A model generated the notes under the pieces. It saw only the letters and a list, made by a program, of their open reading frames with translations, had not been told where the DNA came from and made no database searches. The translations under genes and the position numbers were made by a program. A DNA stretch of 7,530 nucleotides from positions 1 through 7,530 of the forward strand of contig JBAYGX010000076.1 in the NCBI GenBank assembly GCA_041666465.1. Direction: 5' to 3'. Positions 6,143 through 7,530 of this stretch are shown here, piece after piece. How positions within the stretch are numbered: position 1 is the stretch's first letter; each line of letters opens with the position of its first letter. The DNA is from XYC2-FULL-41-22 sp041666465. Its GTDB lineage: Bacteria; Patescibacteriota; Gracilibacteria; UBA1369; UBA12470.

Positions 6143-6169
6143 TTGATAAAAAAAACAATTAAGTATAAT
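6143..6169 (+). promoter_or_regulatory. dnaN: Probable dnaN promoter
   Basis: A perfect -10, TATAAT (6164-6169), lies downstream of TTGATA (6143-6148). The spacer is 15 bases, shorter than ideal; at 17 bases the -35 would be the poorer TTTTGA (6141-6146). Initiation near 6176 would leave an A/T-rich leader of about 27 bases with no Shine-Dalgarno sequence before ATG 6203. Confidence 0.55.
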
Positions 6170-6202
6170 CGTTTGTGATAAGAAGTTTTTAAATAAAAAT
6201 AT

Positions 6203-7306
6203 ATGAAAGTAAAATGTTCACAAAGGGCGCTTATAAACGCCTTAAATATTGCAAACAAGGCCGTTAGTCCAAACAACACTCTTCCGGTTTTGAATAATAT
6301 TTTAATGAGTGCGGAGGGTAAGAAGCTTTCGTTATCGGCTACAAATCTTGAGATCGCGATTAAAACAACCATGGATGCCGAGGTTTTTAACGAAGGAAGT
6401 ATTACAATCCCGGCAAAAATACTTATCGGTTATATTGGTCTTTTGAAGGACGGAGATGTTGAGTTGAAAATAGAGGATGGCATGAGTTTGTCTATCAAGG
6501 CGAGTCATTCCGAAACAAAAATTAAAGGGATTACACCAGAGGAGTTTCCATTACTTCCTAAAATTGAAGCATCTTCGACTTTTGAAATATCAAGCGAGGA
6601 TCTAAAAGATGCGATATCACAAGTTGCATTTGCGGCGTCTTTCAATATGGTTAGACCGGTTTTAACAGGTGTTCTTTTTAGATTTGTAAAAGATGGTCTT
6701 AAAATGGTTGCAACCGATAGTTATAGGCTTTCGGAAAGATTTTTAAAATTCCCGTCAACCATCAAAGAAGATATTGACTGTATCGTCCCAGCCAAGACGG
6801 TTATCGAGCTTGGGAAAATAATATCTTCATTAAAAGGGTCTATCGAAATTAACATTTCGAGCAATCAGGTTTTGTTTAAAGCCGGTGATACAATTTTAAT
6901 ATCAAGGCTTATAGAGGGTCGTTTTCCGGATTACGAGAAACACATGCCAAAAGAGGCGAAAACTAAATGTGAAGTTAATTCACAAGATCTTATTGTCGCT
7001 GTTAAAAAAGTTAGCCTATTTGTTGTTGAGACAAATAACAACATTAAACTTTCTATCACAAATGACGGTAAATTAATTTTGAACACAGAGGAAACACAAG
7101 TGGGCGAGGGTAGAGCAGACGTTGATGTTAAAGTTTCCGGCGAAAACAACAAAATTGCATTAAATGCTCAATATATTTTGGACGCATTGTTGAATATTCA
7201 AGATGACAATGTTTTACTCGAGGTTGTTGATAAAACAAATCCGGTTTCAATAAAACCCTTGAAGAAAAAAGACTTTGTGCATATAATCATGCCACTTAAA
7301 CTGTAA
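6203..7306 (+). CDS. dnaN: DNA polymerase III subunit beta (sliding clamp)
   Basis: This 367-residue protein is predicted to form the dimeric ring that tethers the replicative polymerase, and partners such as ligase and repair enzymes, to DNA. Its length is the usual one (about 366). Three repeated clamp domains are expected near residues 1-122, 123-246 and 247-367. Family marks are the opening MKVKCSQRALINALNIANKA, NNTLPVLNNILM (24-35), RPVLTGVLF (141-149), ATDSYRLSERF (160-170), LIEGRFPDY (226-234) and the C-terminal HIIMPLKL, which matches the hydrophobic-pocket tail of clamps (MPMRL in E. coli). The start is set by the N-terminal family match and by the TATAAT 33 bases upstream. dnaA is not adjacent upstream, unlike the common dnaA-dnaN order; RNase J is instead. 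Confidence 0.97.
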   Translation: MKVKCSQRALINALNIANKAVSPNNTLPVLNNILMSAEGKKLSLSATNLEIAIKTTMDAEVFNEGSITIPAKILIGYIGLLKDGDVELKIEDGMSLSIKASHSETKIKGITPEEFPLLPKIEASSTFEISSEDLKDAISQVAFAASFNMVRPVLTGVLFRFVKDGLKMVATDSYRLSERFLKFPSTIKEDIDCIVPAKTVIELGKIISSLKGSIEINISSNQVLFKAGDTILISRLIEGRFPDYEKHMPKEAKTKCEVNSQDLIVAVKKVSLFVVETNNNIKLSITNDGKLILNTEETQVGEGRADVDVKVSGENNKIALNAQYILDALLNIQDDNVLLEVVDKTNPVSIKPLKKKDFVHIIMPLKL

Positions 7307-7358
7307 AAAGTTTTAAGGGCAGTTGTTTTTGTAATCGAATTATAAGTAAATATTTCAA

Positions 7359-7530
7359 GTGAGTAGTAATTTAGTTCGCCTTTTCCCCGGCGTTCGCGAC
7401 GAAGATGTTTGCGAGCAGTTTTGCGCAGATGGAGTTACCACTATTTCCGGCGGTGGCAATTTCTCATCAAAGGCTTTTTTCGTAGCACAACTTGTCGCCG
7501 CGAAAAAGGATTTGCATAAGGTTTTATGGA
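7359..7530 (+). CDS. mfd: Probable transcription-repair coupling factor Mfd, N-terminal start (partial)
   Basis: A frame starting at GTG 7359, after an in-frame TAA at 7347-7349, stays open to the window edge (57 codons). It begins VSSNLVRLFPGV and contains TTISGGGNFSSKAFFVAQLV, then AAKKDLHKVLW. This resembles the UvrB-like N-terminal domain of Mfd, where a Gly/Ser-rich turn precedes an amphipathic helix and a strand of the PLLVV type. Mfd removes RNA polymerase stalled at DNA lesions and recruits nucleotide excision repair. The diagnostic helicase motifs lie beyond the window, so UvrB or another helicase is possible. No Shine-Dalgarno sequence is seen. The 52-base gap after dnaN has no good terminator, so the two genes may be co-transcribed. 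Confidence 0.5.
   Translation, partial: MSSNLVRLFPGVRDEDVCEQFCADGVTTISGGGNFSSKAFFVAQLVAAKKDLHKVLW

Larger units (their letters stand above)
5871..6202. promoter_or_regulatory. Candidate DnaA-binding region before dnaN (possible oriC or dnaN control region)
   Basis: This is the longest gap in the right-hand part of the window, with no gene or credible small ORF. It holds two exact matches to the DnaA-box consensus TTWTNCACA and one 8-of-9 match. GGGTTTTGCA occurs three times (5872-5881, 5883-5892, 5970-5979), the first two exactly 11 bases apart. A G/T-rich segment (5935-5980) precedes an A/T-rich segment (about 5990-6120) that includes a TATA-type run at 6079-6093 and the dyad TTTATA-CT-TATAAA (5992-6005). 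Boxes beside an A/T-rich unwinding-type segment next to dnaN fit a bacterial origin. DnaA-controlled dnaN transcription is an equally simple reading. dnaA itself is not in the window. Confidence 0.4.

Noticed and set aside
7296..7332. Intrinsic terminator after dnaN
   Set aside because: Short pairings such as AACTG with CAGTT, followed by a T-run, are visible, but the stem is five A/T-leaning base pairs with a long loop, and a downstream gene follows closely.

Overview
The window looks like chromosomal DNA from a bacterium of the Candidate Phyla Radiation (Patescibacteria). The evidence is indirect: every gene is on the + strand, no start codon has a convincing Shine-Dalgarno sequence, the gene set is compact and housekeeping-like, and the RNase J and DEAD-box proteins carry long disordered N-terminal tails of a kind I associate with that group. 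The RNase J frame ends at TGA where the family normally ends, so TGA is a stop here. This argues against the SR1/Gracilibacteria code, in which TGA encodes glycine. I cannot assign a finer lineage.

Layout. Positions 2-115 probably hold the C-terminal 37 codons of an unidentified upstream gene. A 19-bp perfect inverted repeat (135-185) follows, then about 380 bases with no convincing gene but with several short repeats and palindromes, and then a promoter-like sequence (564-592). Positions 614-2101 encode a 495-residue, roughly 14-helix Wzx-type polysaccharide flippase. A purine-rich gap with small direct repeats leads to a DEAD-box RNA helicase (2254-3546). An 89-base gap with an extended -10 promoter leads to a 744-residue ribonuclease J (3636-5870). 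A 332-base gap contains two exact DnaA-box consensus matches, a G/T-rich segment with a triplicated 10-mer, and an A/T-rich segment. It precedes dnaN, the DNA polymerase III sliding clamp (6203-7306). The window ends inside a gene starting at GTG 7359 whose first 57 codons resemble the start of the transcription-repair coupling factor Mfd.

How the genes work together. The helicase and RNase J are adjacent, and both have long basic low-complexity N-terminal tails. Together they suggest an RNA-decay module comparable in logic to the RNase J/CshA pairing of Firmicutes. dnaN and the putative mfd form a replication and repair pair. The flippase is functionally separate and probably has its own promoter.

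The most interesting non-coding signals are the DnaA-box-bearing region before dnaN (a possible replication origin or DnaA-controlled promoter) and the duplicated element at 251-360, one copy of which is interrupted by a 16-base insertion that is mostly palindrome. I found no CRISPR array, tRNA, rRNA, transposase or phage gene, and no clearly novel defence or biosynthetic system.
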